DNA of 64,000 nt from Bacteroidales bacterium (GTDB lineage: Bacteria > Bacteroidota > Bacteroidia > Bacteroidales > UBA932). Where the stretch lies: the NCBI GenBank assembly GCA_021371955.1, contig JAJFVD010000012.1, positions 1 through 64,000 on the forward strand. The letters are read 5' to 3'. A program made the translations under genes and the position numbers. The notes under the pieces are model-generated. The model worked only from the letters and a program-made list of their open reading frames with translations. It had not been told where the DNA came from and ran no database searches. Shown in pieces: positions 37,661-45,836 of the stretch. Numbering within the stretch: position 1 is the stretch's first letter; each line of letters opens with the position of its first letter.

Positions 37661-38195
37661 AAATAAAATAATCCTGTTAGATTGCGATGTAATATCTCAT
37701 TTTATTGCAAATTCGGCATTAAATGATTTGACAAGAATATTATCTCCTCATCAATGTGTGGTATTGGATTATGTCTATAACGAAGTAGCTGCCAGGCCAA
37801 TGAGGCTGGCATTCCTTACACCCTTAATCAATTCGGGAGAAATTCAGAAAATGGATTTTCCAAAAGACACCGATATTAAGAAGGAATTCGCAAGAATAAA
37901 AAGTAGTAAACCAATCATTGGCGATGGAGAGAGAGCTTGTATGGCAGTTGCCCGCTTTAGAAAAAATGTAGTTGCCTGCAGCAATTTTCGCGATGTGGCC
38001 CCATATTGCGACCAATATAATGTATTATATCTTGGAACTTTAGACATTCTTTCAATTGCTGCTGAAAAAGGTATTTATGATGAGCAGACGTGTGATAATT
38101 TCATTCAATCTGCATTAAAGTACAACAAAGCTTGCTTTCCAAAAGGCGTAACGGCAATGCGTTACTATATGCCAAAAGATTTACGGTTTTTATAA
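37647..38195 (+). CDS. PIN-like putative ribonuclease (toxin candidate)
   Basis: 182 residues from the ATG at 37647 (an ATG at 37632 is also possible; both lie inside the end of the ImmA gene). PIN-type acidic positions can be picked out: Asp12 (LLDCDVIS), Glu46 (DYVYNEV), Glu95 (GDGERACMAVA) and Asp116 (SNFRDVA). PIN proteins of toxin-antitoxin systems cleave RNA. Its place after XRE and ImmA genes supports a toxin role. The family match is by motif pattern only. Confidence 0.65.
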   Translation: MGNSENKIILLDCDVISHFIANSALNDLTRILSPHQCVVLDYVYNEVAARPMRLAFLTPLINSGEIQKMDFPKDTDIKKEFARIKSSKPIIGDGERACMAVARFRKNVVACSNFRDVAPYCDQYNVLYLGTLDILSIAAEKGIYDEQTCDNFIQSALKYNKACFPKGVTAMRYYMPKDLRFL

Positions 38196-38346
38196 AGTCC
38201 TTTTTATCCCTCCGCCTGTATCAAGAGTTATGTTGATGACCGGACAAGTACCGGACAAGTACTGGACAAGTAGTGCACAAGTGACGGAATCTGTTGAAAG
38301 AATACTTCTTGCAGTATATGGAGGGATGGAAAAACAAAGTGAGTAG
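38194..38346 (+). pseudogene. C-terminal remnant of an AlbA_2/RecG-like ATP-binding regulator
   Basis: Directly after the PIN gene, in another frame and with no proper start, the DNA reads KVLFIPPPVSRVML, then TGQVPDKYWTSSAQVTESVE, then RILLAVYGGMEKQSE and a stop. Repeated TGQV/SAQV blocks are typical of the tail of RecG-like ATP-binding transcriptional regulators. The rest of the gene is missing. The apparent GGACAAGTA direct repeats at about 38240-38275 are explained by this coding pattern. Confidence 0.5.
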
Positions 38347-38354
38347 AGTAGATA

Positions 38355-39455
38355 CTATACCTTATCTGACAAATCAACCGGAACCAGAAACTTTTTCCCT
38401 ACGCTGTAACTGATGATTTTTTTGTGTTGCAGCCGTCCTATTATCATTGCCGGATGGGTGTTTATCTGATTTGCATACTCCAGAATATCAGGCTCCGTCA
38501 ATACGCCTTTTGCCAGTAACTGTTTTTCTTCGGCAAAAGAAAAAGTCCATTTTATAGCAAAATTATTGGCCTCCTGCTCTTTGTCGGGACTCTCTTCACA
38601 ATTTTCTACATTTTCCAGAAAGATATCTTTCTTCCCATGCAATAAAATATGCCCTGCTTCATGAAAAAAGGTAAACCAAAAGTTATCGTTTCTTTTATAT
38701 CTACCCGAAATCTGGATTACGGGATTATCATTAATCCATCTGGTAGCACCACTTATGGGAGCATGTGACAGACACGGTGTATATATTACTTTAACTCCTG
38801 CTTTCAGGCAAATTGTCTGCAGCTTTATAAAGAAGTCTTCCGGCTGTTTGGCCATTAACAGTTTTAGCTCCGGCAGTAAGGCTCTCAGGCCTGCCTCTGA
38901 ATAACTATAGCTCTCGATTTTTGCGGCTGCCACTTCTCCATGACGCAACCACGCAGAGATAGAATGGGGCTGTTGAGTATTCTTTAAAGAAATTCTGAAA
39001 GCTGTTTTTAACTCCTGATTCAGATAATAATTCTCCCACGCCTTATGATTACTTATGCAGAAAAAGGACAACAGTTCCTTTGTTTTTTCTTCCCACTCCT
39101 GCTTTTCAGAAATCCATCCAAGTTTAATCATCTCCTTTACAGGAAATAATTTAGCCCATGCAATTGAATTTTCCACCATCTTATTGTTCTCTTCTCTGGC
39201 AATATACTCGTCATACTCACTCTGCTGTTTAAGCCAGAAATGAGCAGGTATTTTAAGAACGTGCTCAAACTTAACCGCCATCTCCGGAGTAATTGAGCTT
39301 TTAGCACTCAATACCGCAATGATCGTTTTCTCCGGCTTGTTTGTCCGTACAGAAAACTCTTTTGGCCCCATTCCCAATTCTTCCAGTTTCTCAGCCAGAG
39401 TCTCACCCGGATGGAATTGAATCTGAGGAACGTATTGATTTGATTTTGTTACCAT
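38355..39455 (-). CDS. HigA-type antitoxin fused to ImmA/IrrE metallopeptidase domain
   Basis: 366 residues. The N-terminal part (about 12-90) is a HigA-like HTH (FHPGETLAEKLEELGMGPKEF, ITPEMAVKFEHVLKIPAHFWLKQQSEYD). The C-terminal part (about 215-345) is an ImmA-like peptidase with His265-Glu266-x-x-His269 (FFHEAGH). The HigB-type toxin gene lies 11 bp upstream, the usual toxin-first order of hig loci. The fused peptidase might control the antitoxin or its partners, which is inference. Both domains look complete. Confidence 0.88.
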   Translation of the reverse strand: MVTKSNQYVPQIQFHPGETLAEKLEELGMGPKEFSVRTNKPEKTIIAVLSAKSSITPEMAVKFEHVLKIPAHFWLKQQSEYDEYIAREENNKMVENSIAWAKLFPVKEMIKLGWISEKQEWEEKTKELLSFFCISNHKAWENYYLNQELKTAFRISLKNTQQPHSISAWLRHGEVAAAKIESYSYSEAGLRALLPELKLLMAKQPEDFFIKLQTICLKAGVKVIYTPCLSHAPISGATRWINDNPVIQISGRYKRNDNFWFTFFHEAGHILLHGKKDIFLENVENCEESPDKEQEANNFAIKWTFSFAEEKQLLAKGVLTEPDILEYANQINTHPAMIIGRLQHKKIISYSVGKKFLVPVDLSDKV

Positions 39456-39466
39456 GGTTATGGTTG

Positions 39467-39802
39467 TTATTTGTGATAATCTATTATTTCAATTATTTCT
39501 ACCCCTTTAATTTCGCACCAAATGTAAACACCGTTTTCATCTTCGGGGACAGGATCTTCATGTGGTTCAAATATTAAACGGTATGGTTGCTCAAGATCGC
39601 ATGCCCATTGTCCTTTTCTATTTTCAGTAAGTTCATGAAAGTGACCGGGTAAATTTCTGACATCCTCTAACGAATCTGCTAACCTTAATGCCTCTAGTCG
39701 CATCTGAAATCGTTTTGAACACGATGTCCCAAGTTCTCGCTGACAATTTTTGATATTGTTGGTTATTCGCTCTAGTTTACGGGTGCTAAAAGAAATTTTC
39801 AC
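39467..39802 (-). CDS. HigB/RelE-like toxin
   Basis: 111 residues with the RelE/ParE fold pattern: FSTRKLERITNN at the start, then SLEDVRNLPGHFHELTENRKGQWACDL, QPYRLIFEP and a C-terminal VEIIEIIDYH. Such proteins cleave ribosome-bound mRNA and are neutralised by the antitoxin encoded next door. Length is normal for the family and no frame damage is visible. Confidence 0.85.
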   Translation of the reverse strand: MKISFSTRKLERITNNIKNCQRELGTSCSKRFQMRLEALRLADSLEDVRNLPGHFHELTENRKGQWACDLEQPYRLIFEPHEDPVPEDENGVYIWCEIKGVEIIEIIDYHK

Positions 39803-40008
39803 GACAAAGATAATTAATCATTTTTAACTTACAATATATGTAAGTTATATTAATTCACAATTTGCATTTAAAGATACTAACAAACTATAAAACTGATTGT
39901 TGGTTTTATCATGAATTTTGATTTTAAATCAATCTTTTGCTGATTATAGAATTATTATTCCAATTCATGCAGCCTTTTCTCGAGAATTATTGGGCATTTT
40001 TCAATATA
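39803..40008. other. AT-rich gap upstream of the HigB gene
   Basis: An AT-rich stretch with no open frame of note. It must contain the hig promoter. Part of a decayed HigA gene may begin here, since FSRELLGIF is readable near 39974-40000 in another frame. Confidence 0.4.
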
Positions 40009-40098
40009 TTAAACTTTGGAGTTGATCCAAAATTCTGGTTAGGACTACAAGATGATTTTTATCTTGAGGCGGAGAAAGAGAGCAAGAGAGGTTCTTAG
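40009..40098 (+). pseudogene. Remnant of a second HigA antitoxin
   Basis: The plus strand reads LNFGVDPKFWLGLQDDFYLE, then AEKESKRGS and a stop. This matches the conserved C-terminal FGxxPxFWLxLQxxYDLExA block of HigA antitoxins. The preceding sequence is frameshifted and no start is left, so it is a dead fragment, opposite in strand to the intact hig pair. Confidence 0.65.
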
Positions 40099-40203
40099 CT
40101 GAATAAACCAGATTAAGAAGATGGCTCCTCGGATTATCTGATCAGGCGATTATCTGCCGACACATTGATGGAGATTTAGTCGGGTCCTACAGTTTGTCTA
40201 TGT

Positions 40204-43089
40204 TTAATACTTATTAGTTAAATAATTATATAGATTCAACTCAACTTGGGTCTGCATCTTAAAAATCATTTTTACAACAGCCACCTTTTTCCCCTTATCG
40301 TTCATCATTGTTGTTTCTTCAAAACTGTCTTCAATTGGAGTAATATCTCCCATATAGTAAAACTCTATGCCTTCGTCATTATTTTTTTTAATAAATAGTG
40401 GTAGTCTCAAGCCTGTCTTATAATTCTTAATTGCCTGTACATCTTTACTTGATATTCTCCTATTAGATTTTGACATCCATTCAAATTCGCCTGGATTTAG
40501 AAAACCATCTAAATATTTTGTTGTGCTAGAGATATCTTCCTCTTTTTCTAAGGTTACAAATATTGGACAGTTACTGTAATCTTTGCTAATTATATATCCA
40601 CCAACATTCTGTGCAACAGGATTTTTATCCCAATTTAAAATCCTAAAAACATCTTTTCTAGTATACTTTTTATATAGCTGGAAGCCACCAATAAAACGTT
40701 CTCTTTTAAATTCTAAGCTGTAAGTTCTTATAGCATATTTAACATTGTCTTCTAAAAAAAGCCTGAAGAAGCTATTATCTAGGTATTTACAGAAAGAATT
40801 TTCAGGATAAATAGTATCTCCATGGAGACTTACAATCTTTTGATCAAGTTTATCTTTTTGATTTGATGTGAATCCCGAGTTTAAATTATTTATACAAGAG
40901 AGAATTGAATTATCCTCAAGAGCATATCCATATCTGTCTAATATTGTCCTTTTTAAGTGATTTATGCTGCATTTTTTATTTGTTATTATATCTTGAAGGA
41001 TAACAGATTCTTCTATTCTTCTTGCATTATTTATGTCATTCGAATACAATTTCAGAATTTTAATTTGAGCAAGATTTAGCTTGCCACGAAATTCATCTTC
41101 TAGGGATGAAACGAAATTATAGTATGAACCTTTAGAGTTTACAAATTGAACAGGATCTCTTGACCCATGTTCAAGAAAATCAACCATAAACGGTACTCGC
41201 CCAATTTTAAATTTTAATAATTTATAGTCGTTTATTAAATCCTTAATTTTCTGCATATTCGCAGAATCAATCGCATCAAAGATCCTTTGCTTCGATATTT
41301 TATCAAAATTAATTGTTGATGTCCCTGGTATAAAGCAGCTACCACTTGAAAGTAACTTTCTTAAAGAATCTTTATTATATGATGTATCTCCAAATAACGC
41401 AATTGGAATCATATAATTGTTGCTATAATTACCAATAAAATCTATTACTGTTAAGTACTCTTTATTGCTAATTTTCCTAAGTCCACGTCCTAATTGCTGA
41501 ATAAAAATAATGGCTGATTGAGTTGGCCTCAACATAATTATTTGATTAACTTTTGGAACATCAACTCCTTCATTAAAGATATCAACTGTTACAATATAAT
41601 CTAACTTATTTCTATCCGACTCTAATCGTTCAATTGCGTCCTGCCTCTCCTTTTCGCTATTATTTCCTGTTAAAGCAATTGTATTATATCCCCTTTTATT
41701 AAGCAGATTAGACAACTCTATACATTCGTCTTGTCTTGAACAAAAAATTAATCCTCGGATAGTTCCGTTATCACAATTATATAATTTTATCTTATCAACA
41801 ATTCTATCTACCCTTTCATCTGCCACTAAGAATTTAAAGTCTGCTTTATCGTCTAATGGCTTTCCATTTACAATTAAGTCAGTAACTCCGTAATAGTGGA
41901 ATGGGCATAACATTTCCTCTTCTAATGCCCTATTAAGTCTTATCTCATATGCAATATTATAATCAAACATTTTAAAAATGTCTGCACCATCTGTTCGTTC
42001 TGGAGTGGCAGTCATCCCTAATAGAAAACTGGGGGAGAAATAATCCATCAATCGCTTATATGATTCAGCTCCAGCCCGATGCGTTTCATCAATTACGATA
42101 TAGTCAAAATGATCTTTGTTAAATTTTTCTAGGTTATCTGGCTTAGAGATCGTTTGAACAGTACTAAAAATATAATCCGAATCAATCTCCTGTAAACCAC
42201 CTGAGTATATTCCCATTTTAATATTATCACCTAATAGTCTTTTAAAGGTTTTCATTGCCTCTTCGGCTATTGTTAACCTATGAACGACAAAAAGGAACTT
42301 CTTCGGTTTATGTTTTTCAACATCAAATGCAGATAAGTATGTTTTACCTGTACCTGTTGCAGAAATTATTAAAGCTTTATTTTCGTTTTTTTCTCTTAAT
42401 AGCTCAATATTATTTAGGGCCTCTCGTTGCATTAAATTGGGTTTTGGCCTAAATGTATCAATATGTGTTTCTTTTTCAAGAATTTCACTGTTAAATAATT
42501 TCCTTGCTTTCCAAAGAAAATCGTAGTTTGTTAAAAACTCATTAGTCACATCTGCTGAGGTTTCAAACTCTTTCTTAAATTCTAAAATTGCTTGATTAAT
42601 TAATTCACTTTCCTTTGTGCCAGACACTTTTAAATTCCATTCTTTGTTAGAACAAAGTGCCGTTTGGGTTAGGTTACTACTTCCAATTATTAAATTATAT
42701 AGGTCAGCTTTTCTAAATAAATATCCTTTTGAATGGAAATCTCCTTCAATTGCGATTTTTAATTCAATGTTCTTGAATTTTTTTAATCGGCTAAGGGCTT
42801 CTGGGTGTGTGAAATTAAGATATTGAGAAGCAAGTACTTTCCCTTTTATGTTTTTCTTTTCTAACTCAGAAAGGGTATTGATTATTGTGGCAACTCCACC
42901 TGTTGTAATAAATGCTACTGAAAACCAAAACTCATCGCATTGTTCTAATTCCTGTTGAATCGTCCATAAAACTTTTTTACCAACCCGATGATCATTGGTT
43001 AAAAGTTGAGGTCGATAAATTTTATCAGAAGGAATTGACTTGTCAATAAAACCGGTCTGTATGCTTTCAAGAAGTGAGTCTATTATCAT
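40204..43089 (-). CDS. PLD-SF2 helicase-DUF3427 protein
   Basis: 961 residues from the ATG at 43089; a longer frame overlaps the Nudix gene and is not needed. Domains in order: a phospholipase-D-like nuclease (about 60-190, with HSKGYLF and IIGSSNLT), an SF2 helicase (Walker A SATGTGKTY, DEAH-box variant DETH in IVIDETHRAG, TATPERTDG, and the helicase C motifs INQLGRGLRK-like IQQLGRGLRK), and a C-terminal DUF3427 region (about 700-961). Proteins like this are common in genomic islands and suspected of acting on invading DNA. The Nudix gene lies 2 bp upstream. The gene is visibly AT-rich. Confidence 0.9.
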   Translation of the reverse strand: MIIDSLLESIQTGFIDKSIPSDKIYRPQLLTNDHRVGKKVLWTIQQELEQCDEFWFSVAFITTGGVATIINTLSELEKKNIKGKVLASQYLNFTHPEALSRLKKFKNIELKIAIEGDFHSKGYLFRKADLYNLIIGSSNLTQTALCSNKEWNLKVSGTKESELINQAILEFKKEFETSADVTNEFLTNYDFLWKARKLFNSEILEKETHIDTFRPKPNLMQREALNNIELLREKNENKALIISATGTGKTYLSAFDVEKHKPKKFLFVVHRLTIAEEAMKTFKRLLGDNIKMGIYSGGLQEIDSDYIFSTVQTISKPDNLEKFNKDHFDYIVIDETHRAGAESYKRLMDYFSPSFLLGMTATPERTDGADIFKMFDYNIAYEIRLNRALEEEMLCPFHYYGVTDLIVNGKPLDDKADFKFLVADERVDRIVDKIKLYNCDNGTIRGLIFCSRQDECIELSNLLNKRGYNTIALTGNNSEKERQDAIERLESDRNKLDYIVTVDIFNEGVDVPKVNQIIMLRPTQSAIIFIQQLGRGLRKISNKEYLTVIDFIGNYSNNYMIPIALFGDTSYNKDSLRKLLSSGSCFIPGTSTINFDKISKQRIFDAIDSANMQKIKDLINDYKLLKFKIGRVPFMVDFLEHGSRDPVQFVNSKGSYYNFVSSLEDEFRGKLNLAQIKILKLYSNDINNARRIEESVILQDIITNKKCSINHLKRTILDRYGYALEDNSILSCINNLNSGFTSNQKDKLDQKIVSLHGDTIYPENSFCKYLDNSFFRLFLEDNVKYAIRTYSLEFKRERFIGGFQLYKKYTRKDVFRILNWDKNPVAQNVGGYIISKDYSNCPIFVTLEKEEDISSTTKYLDGFLNPGEFEWMSKSNRRISSKDVQAIKNYKTGLRLPLFIKKNNDEGIEFYYMGDITPIEDSFEETTMMNDKGKKVAVVKMIFKMQTQVELNLYNYLTNKY

Positions 43090-43091
43090 TA

Positions 43092-43484
43092 CTAATAATT
43101 TAATAGCTTTTTTACTATTGGTAAATCCGCTGCAGCCCAGTCCAGATTCATTAATTCTTCTTTGACTAACCAGCAATGATTTATATGCTCAAGAAATCTA
43201 ATTTTATCTGCATCACAAGTACAAATATATGAGTGCATTTTTATTGAAAAATCAGGATAAACATGTTCAACTGTTAAGAATTTATTGTGAACTTCAATAA
43301 TAATAGATAGTTCTTCTTGAATTTCCCTTATTAAAGCTTGTAGCTCTGTTTCTCCCTCTTCGATTTTACCCCCTGGAAATTCAAATTTCTCTGATATATA
43401 AGAATATTTATGCTTAGACCTTTGGGTGCATAGAATGCGGTTGTCTTTAATAATAATTGCAGCAACAACTTCTATTTCTTTCAT
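43092..43484 (-). CDS. Nudix hydrolase (MutT-like)
   Basis: 130 residues with a full Nudix box (GGKIEEGETELQALIREIQEEL, about residues 38-59). The N-terminal VVAAIIIKDNRILCTQRSK and short length are typical of MutT/CTP-pyrophosphohydrolase-like enzymes that hydrolyse nucleotide derivatives. It is immediately followed by the PLD-helicase gene, so the two are cotranscribed. In this setting it may process a nucleotide signal or damaged nucleotides; which one is unknown. Confidence 0.9.
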   Translation of the reverse strand: MKEIEVVAAIIIKDNRILCTQRSKHKYSYISEKFEFPGGKIEEGETELQALIREIQEELSIIIEVHNKFLTVEHVYPDFSIKMHSYICTCDADKIRFLEHINHCWLVKEELMNLDWAAADLPIVKKLLNY

Positions 43485-43656
43485 TTTTATATAATTATGT
43501 ATACCTATCCTTATTTCATATTACAAATAATTGATTTGAAAACCTATCTCTTAACTTACCAACTTTCTAATTTGCAATAATCCTATGTAAAGATAGCGTT
43601 TTGATCTCTAATGTTTAACCCCGTCTTGTAATTAAATGCTAATTATGTTTTGACAT

Positions 43657-43858
43657 TCATTTCTTAATTAAAGCCCACTCATACACCTCCACAAACTCCT
43701 CAACACTCATCCTCTTCGCCAGCTCTGCAATCAGGGAAAAAGGAATCTGGTCGGGCTTTTTGAAGCGGATGCAACTTTTGCCCATATCGAGGCGGGCGGT
43801 GGTGTGGCATGGGTACTCGGCCTTGAGCCATTCGAGGAGCGGAGGGTCTGCAGAAGTT
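43657..43858 (-). pseudogene. 5'-truncated DUF1801 gene fragment
   Basis: Directly behind the stop of the MORN gene and in another frame, about 66 codons read EWLKAEYPCHTTARLDMGKS, CIRFKKPDQIPFSLIAELAK and RMSVEEFVEVYEWALIKK, then stop. GKxCIRFKxxxxIPxxLI is the C-terminal signature of DUF1801 proteins. The N-terminal half and start codon are absent. An intact DUF1801 gene lies two genes upstream. Confidence 0.65.
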
Positions 43859-43859
43859 T

Positions 43860-44144
43860 CTACTTAATCTCCTTTCCCTTCTCGAAAATCTGCACCTTTT
43901 CGACCTTGTCGTCGCGGCCGTAGCGGGTCCAGGATCCGTGCTTCATACTGTCAAGGAAATTGCCAACCTCCCACAACTGTCCTGTTTCGCGGTAGAATAG
44001 CCATTCTCCCTCCATTTTACCATTTATGTATTTGCCATCGGCCTTTAACTTGCCATTTTTATAATAGTAGGTGAGCCTGTCGCCAATGAGATCAAAGACA
44101 GGGGTTCCATTTGCGTAATATTTTTTGTCCAACATGCCTGCCAT
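43860..44144 (-). CDS. MORN-repeat (YwqK-like) protein
   Basis: 94 residues made of about four MORN-type repeats (TYYYKNGKLKADGKYINGKM, EGEWLFYRETGQLWEVGNFL, HGSWTRYGRDDKVEKVQIFE). No signal peptide is visible. Such short repeat proteins are often labelled YwqK-family antitoxins, but without a recognised toxin nearby that role is not supported. It follows the DUF1801 gene by 2 bp. Confidence 0.8.
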   Translation of the reverse strand: MAGMLDKKYYANGTPVFDLIGDRLTYYYKNGKLKADGKYINGKMEGEWLFYRETGQLWEVGNFLDSMKHGSWTRYGRDDKVEKVQIFEKGKEIK

Positions 44145-44146
44145 AG

Positions 44147-44506
44147 CTACTTCTTAATTTTTGCTTTTTCTGTATTCTCCACCACCCTGAACTCAACAAT
44201 TTGCCCAATTAGCTTATAGGGAATTGGCTTGTCCAACTGAAACTGCACGGACCCTTTCCCCTGCTTATATTGAGATAACTCTTCTCTGAATGCGGAATGT
44301 CCTGTTGGTGTGGCGTAAAATCCGATATGATTTTTAAAACCTGCAAAATAAACCAATGGTTTGCCGTAAAGTTTATAGGCTGGCATTCCGTAACTTATTG
44401 ATTCAACAGCGAAGGGTGCGGTCTCTTTTACGATTGCGCGGATTTGCCTTAAAATTTTTTGAATATCAACGGGAAATGTATCTATATATTCATCAACACT
44501 TATCAT
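44147..44506 (-). CDS. DUF1801 (YdhG-like) protein
   Basis: 119 residues spanning a complete DUF1801 domain: VDEYIDTFP, IRAIVKETAPFAVESISYGMPAYKLYGKPLVYFAGFKNHIGFY and GKGSVQFQLDKPIPYKLI. The family includes Bacillus YdhG, a frataxin-like iron chaperone, but most members are uncharacterised. It overlaps the membrane protein gene upstream by four bases. Confidence 0.88.
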   Translation of the reverse strand: MISVDEYIDTFPVDIQKILRQIRAIVKETAPFAVESISYGMPAYKLYGKPLVYFAGFKNHIGFYATPTGHSAFREELSQYKQGKGSVQFQLDKPIPYKLIGQIVEFRVVENTEKAKIKK

Positions 44507-45042
44507 ACTCTCTCAACCTTGAGCAGAATCTTGCTGTTCGGGGCAAAATGCATTTTCACTGCCGACCCCTCTTCAACTTTGGCATAAGTCTCTTCTTCCA
44601 CAGTGTATCTTACAGAACCAATTACCAGCTTGAAAACTGAATTCATCCTCATTTCCTGACCCCAGAGTTTTGGAAAAAGGTCGCCAAGTATGGGAATATA
44701 AAGTACTCCGCTTCCCGGTTCGCCCGATCTTCTCGCCTCTTTTTTCTGTACCGTTTCTGTAATTATCGTCTTTACTCCTGCAGAGAGGTCCTTGTTTAAT
44801 TTAGTGTTTATCAGCCTGCATATAAGGTAGCTGAGGAGTATAATGAGCGGCTCAACTACAATAAGCACATTCATGTTTTCTTTGGAAAAAGTCAAGATTA
44901 TCCACAGATTAAGCAATAGCCCTAGCATCAGAATGATGGATGCGAAAATATATCCCATCCTTTTTTCTTTTCTGATAATAACAATTTCGTCGCCGGAAAG
45001 CGGTTGTTCCGTTTGAAAAGAGTTGTTCATACTTGAATTCAT
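44503..45042 (-). CDS. Two-helix membrane protein of unknown function
   Basis: About 179 residues from the ATG at 45042, chosen because a longer frame would overlap the upstream gene. Two membrane helices lie at about 30-75. The C-terminal part holds a beta-rich segment with GSVRYTVEEETYAKVEEGSAVKMHFAPNS. I do not recognise the family. It is cotranscribed with the DUF1801 and MORN genes. Confidence 0.7.
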   Translation of the reverse strand: MNSSMNNSFQTEQPLSGDEIVIIRKEKRMGYIFASIILMLGLLLNLWIILTFSKENMNVLIVVEPLIILLSYLICRLINTKLNKDLSAGVKTIITETVQKKEARRSGEPGSGVLYIPILGDLFPKLWGQEMRMNSVFKLVIGSVRYTVEEETYAKVEEGSAVKMHFAPNSKILLKVERV

Positions 45043-45052
45043 AATATGGGTT

Positions 45053-45706
45053 TTAATTTGTTTCCAGATATTTAACCAAATTCGCAATGCTTTCCTGGTC
45101 GTTGAATTTAACTTCGTGCTCTTTGTCCCAGGCCTTGTACAAATCCTTCTTATCCTGATAAAACTTCTGCAATTGCCTTATGTTTACAAACTTGGTCAGC
45201 TCTCCGTTTTTCTTTATCCAGTAGTAGATATAAGGTCTTGTTGTATAACCTTCCGGCAGTGAAAGAGAATAAATGGACCCGCCTGCATAGAGGCTGGAAA
45301 TTGTAGTTGTGGATGAGGTCTGAGATGTTGTCCCAAACGGGCCGGGCTTGCCGGGAGCCACTACACTGCACTTGTGTTCTGCATACAACTCACATCCCTG
45401 TTTGTATAACAGTTCAACAAATTTATTGTCGAGCACTACAAATTTTCTCTGCTTAATATAAACCGTGTCAACAAGTTCTATCTCTCCCTTAGCAATTGCC
45501 AAAACTTTTGAACTTCCCTTAAAAACCATCTCTTCCGTGAGTGAATTAAAGTTGAGAGGAATAGTATTCCTTTTTCCATCCTTCATGAGAACAGTGCCCT
45601 CCGTAAACTGAGGAAACAGATAATGCGAGATTATTACCTCTACCTTTTGTGAATACGATGCTGTAAAACAAAGGCAGAAAATAGATAAAAAGAAAATGCG
45701 TTTCAT
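45053..45706 (-). CDS. Exported protein of unknown function
   Basis: About 217 residues from the ATG at 45706, which gives a clean signal peptide (MKRIFFLSIFCLCFTASYSQ); the 17 residues upstream of it in the same frame are not signal-like. A beta-rich domain resembles small Bacteroidota secreted proteins that begin with a GTVLMKDGKRNTIPLNFN-type strand set. A Ser/Thr-rich linker lies near 120-135. It ends 10 bp before the next gene. Confidence 0.7.
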   Translation of the reverse strand: MKRIFFLSIFCLCFTASYSQKVEVIISHYLFPQFTEGTVLMKDGKRNTIPLNFNSLTEEMVFKGSSKVLAIAKGEIELVDTVYIKQRKFVVLDNKFVELLYKQGCELYAEHKCSVVAPGKPGPFGTTSQTSSTTTISSLYAGGSIYSLSLPEGYTTRPYIYYWIKKNGELTKFVNIRQLQKFYQDKKDLYKAWDKEHEVKFNDQESIANLVKYLETN

Positions 45707-45796
45707 GGCTATATCTCTTTGAAAATTAATACAACTCAAATTTAAATAAAAAATCATTGCTTCGTATGCAAAACTTTTTTGGTTTACTTAAAATAA

Positions 45797-45827
45797 TGAG
45801 TAATTTTACTCACAGTACTGAGTAAAA
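45797..45827. promoter_or_regulatory. Overlapping TGAGT/ACTCA palindromes before the ATPase gene
   Basis: TGAGTAA-tt-TTACTCA (45797-45812) overlaps TTTTACTCA-cagtac-TGAGTAAAA (45804-45827). The three half-sites alternate in orientation and end 9 bp before the ATG, the position of an operator or autoregulatory site. Confidence 0.6.
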
Positions 45828-45836
45828 ATTGATATA

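Noticed and set aside
38238..38280. GGACAAGTA direct repeats looking like replication iterons
   Set aside because: Translated in one frame they give the TGQV/SAQV repeat of a known protein tail, so coding history explains them.
43090..43176. N-terminal extension of the helicase into the Nudix gene
   Set aside because: The extra 29 residues overlap the Nudix coding region in another frame and lack any family match; the ATG at 43089 is 2 bp past the Nudix stop.
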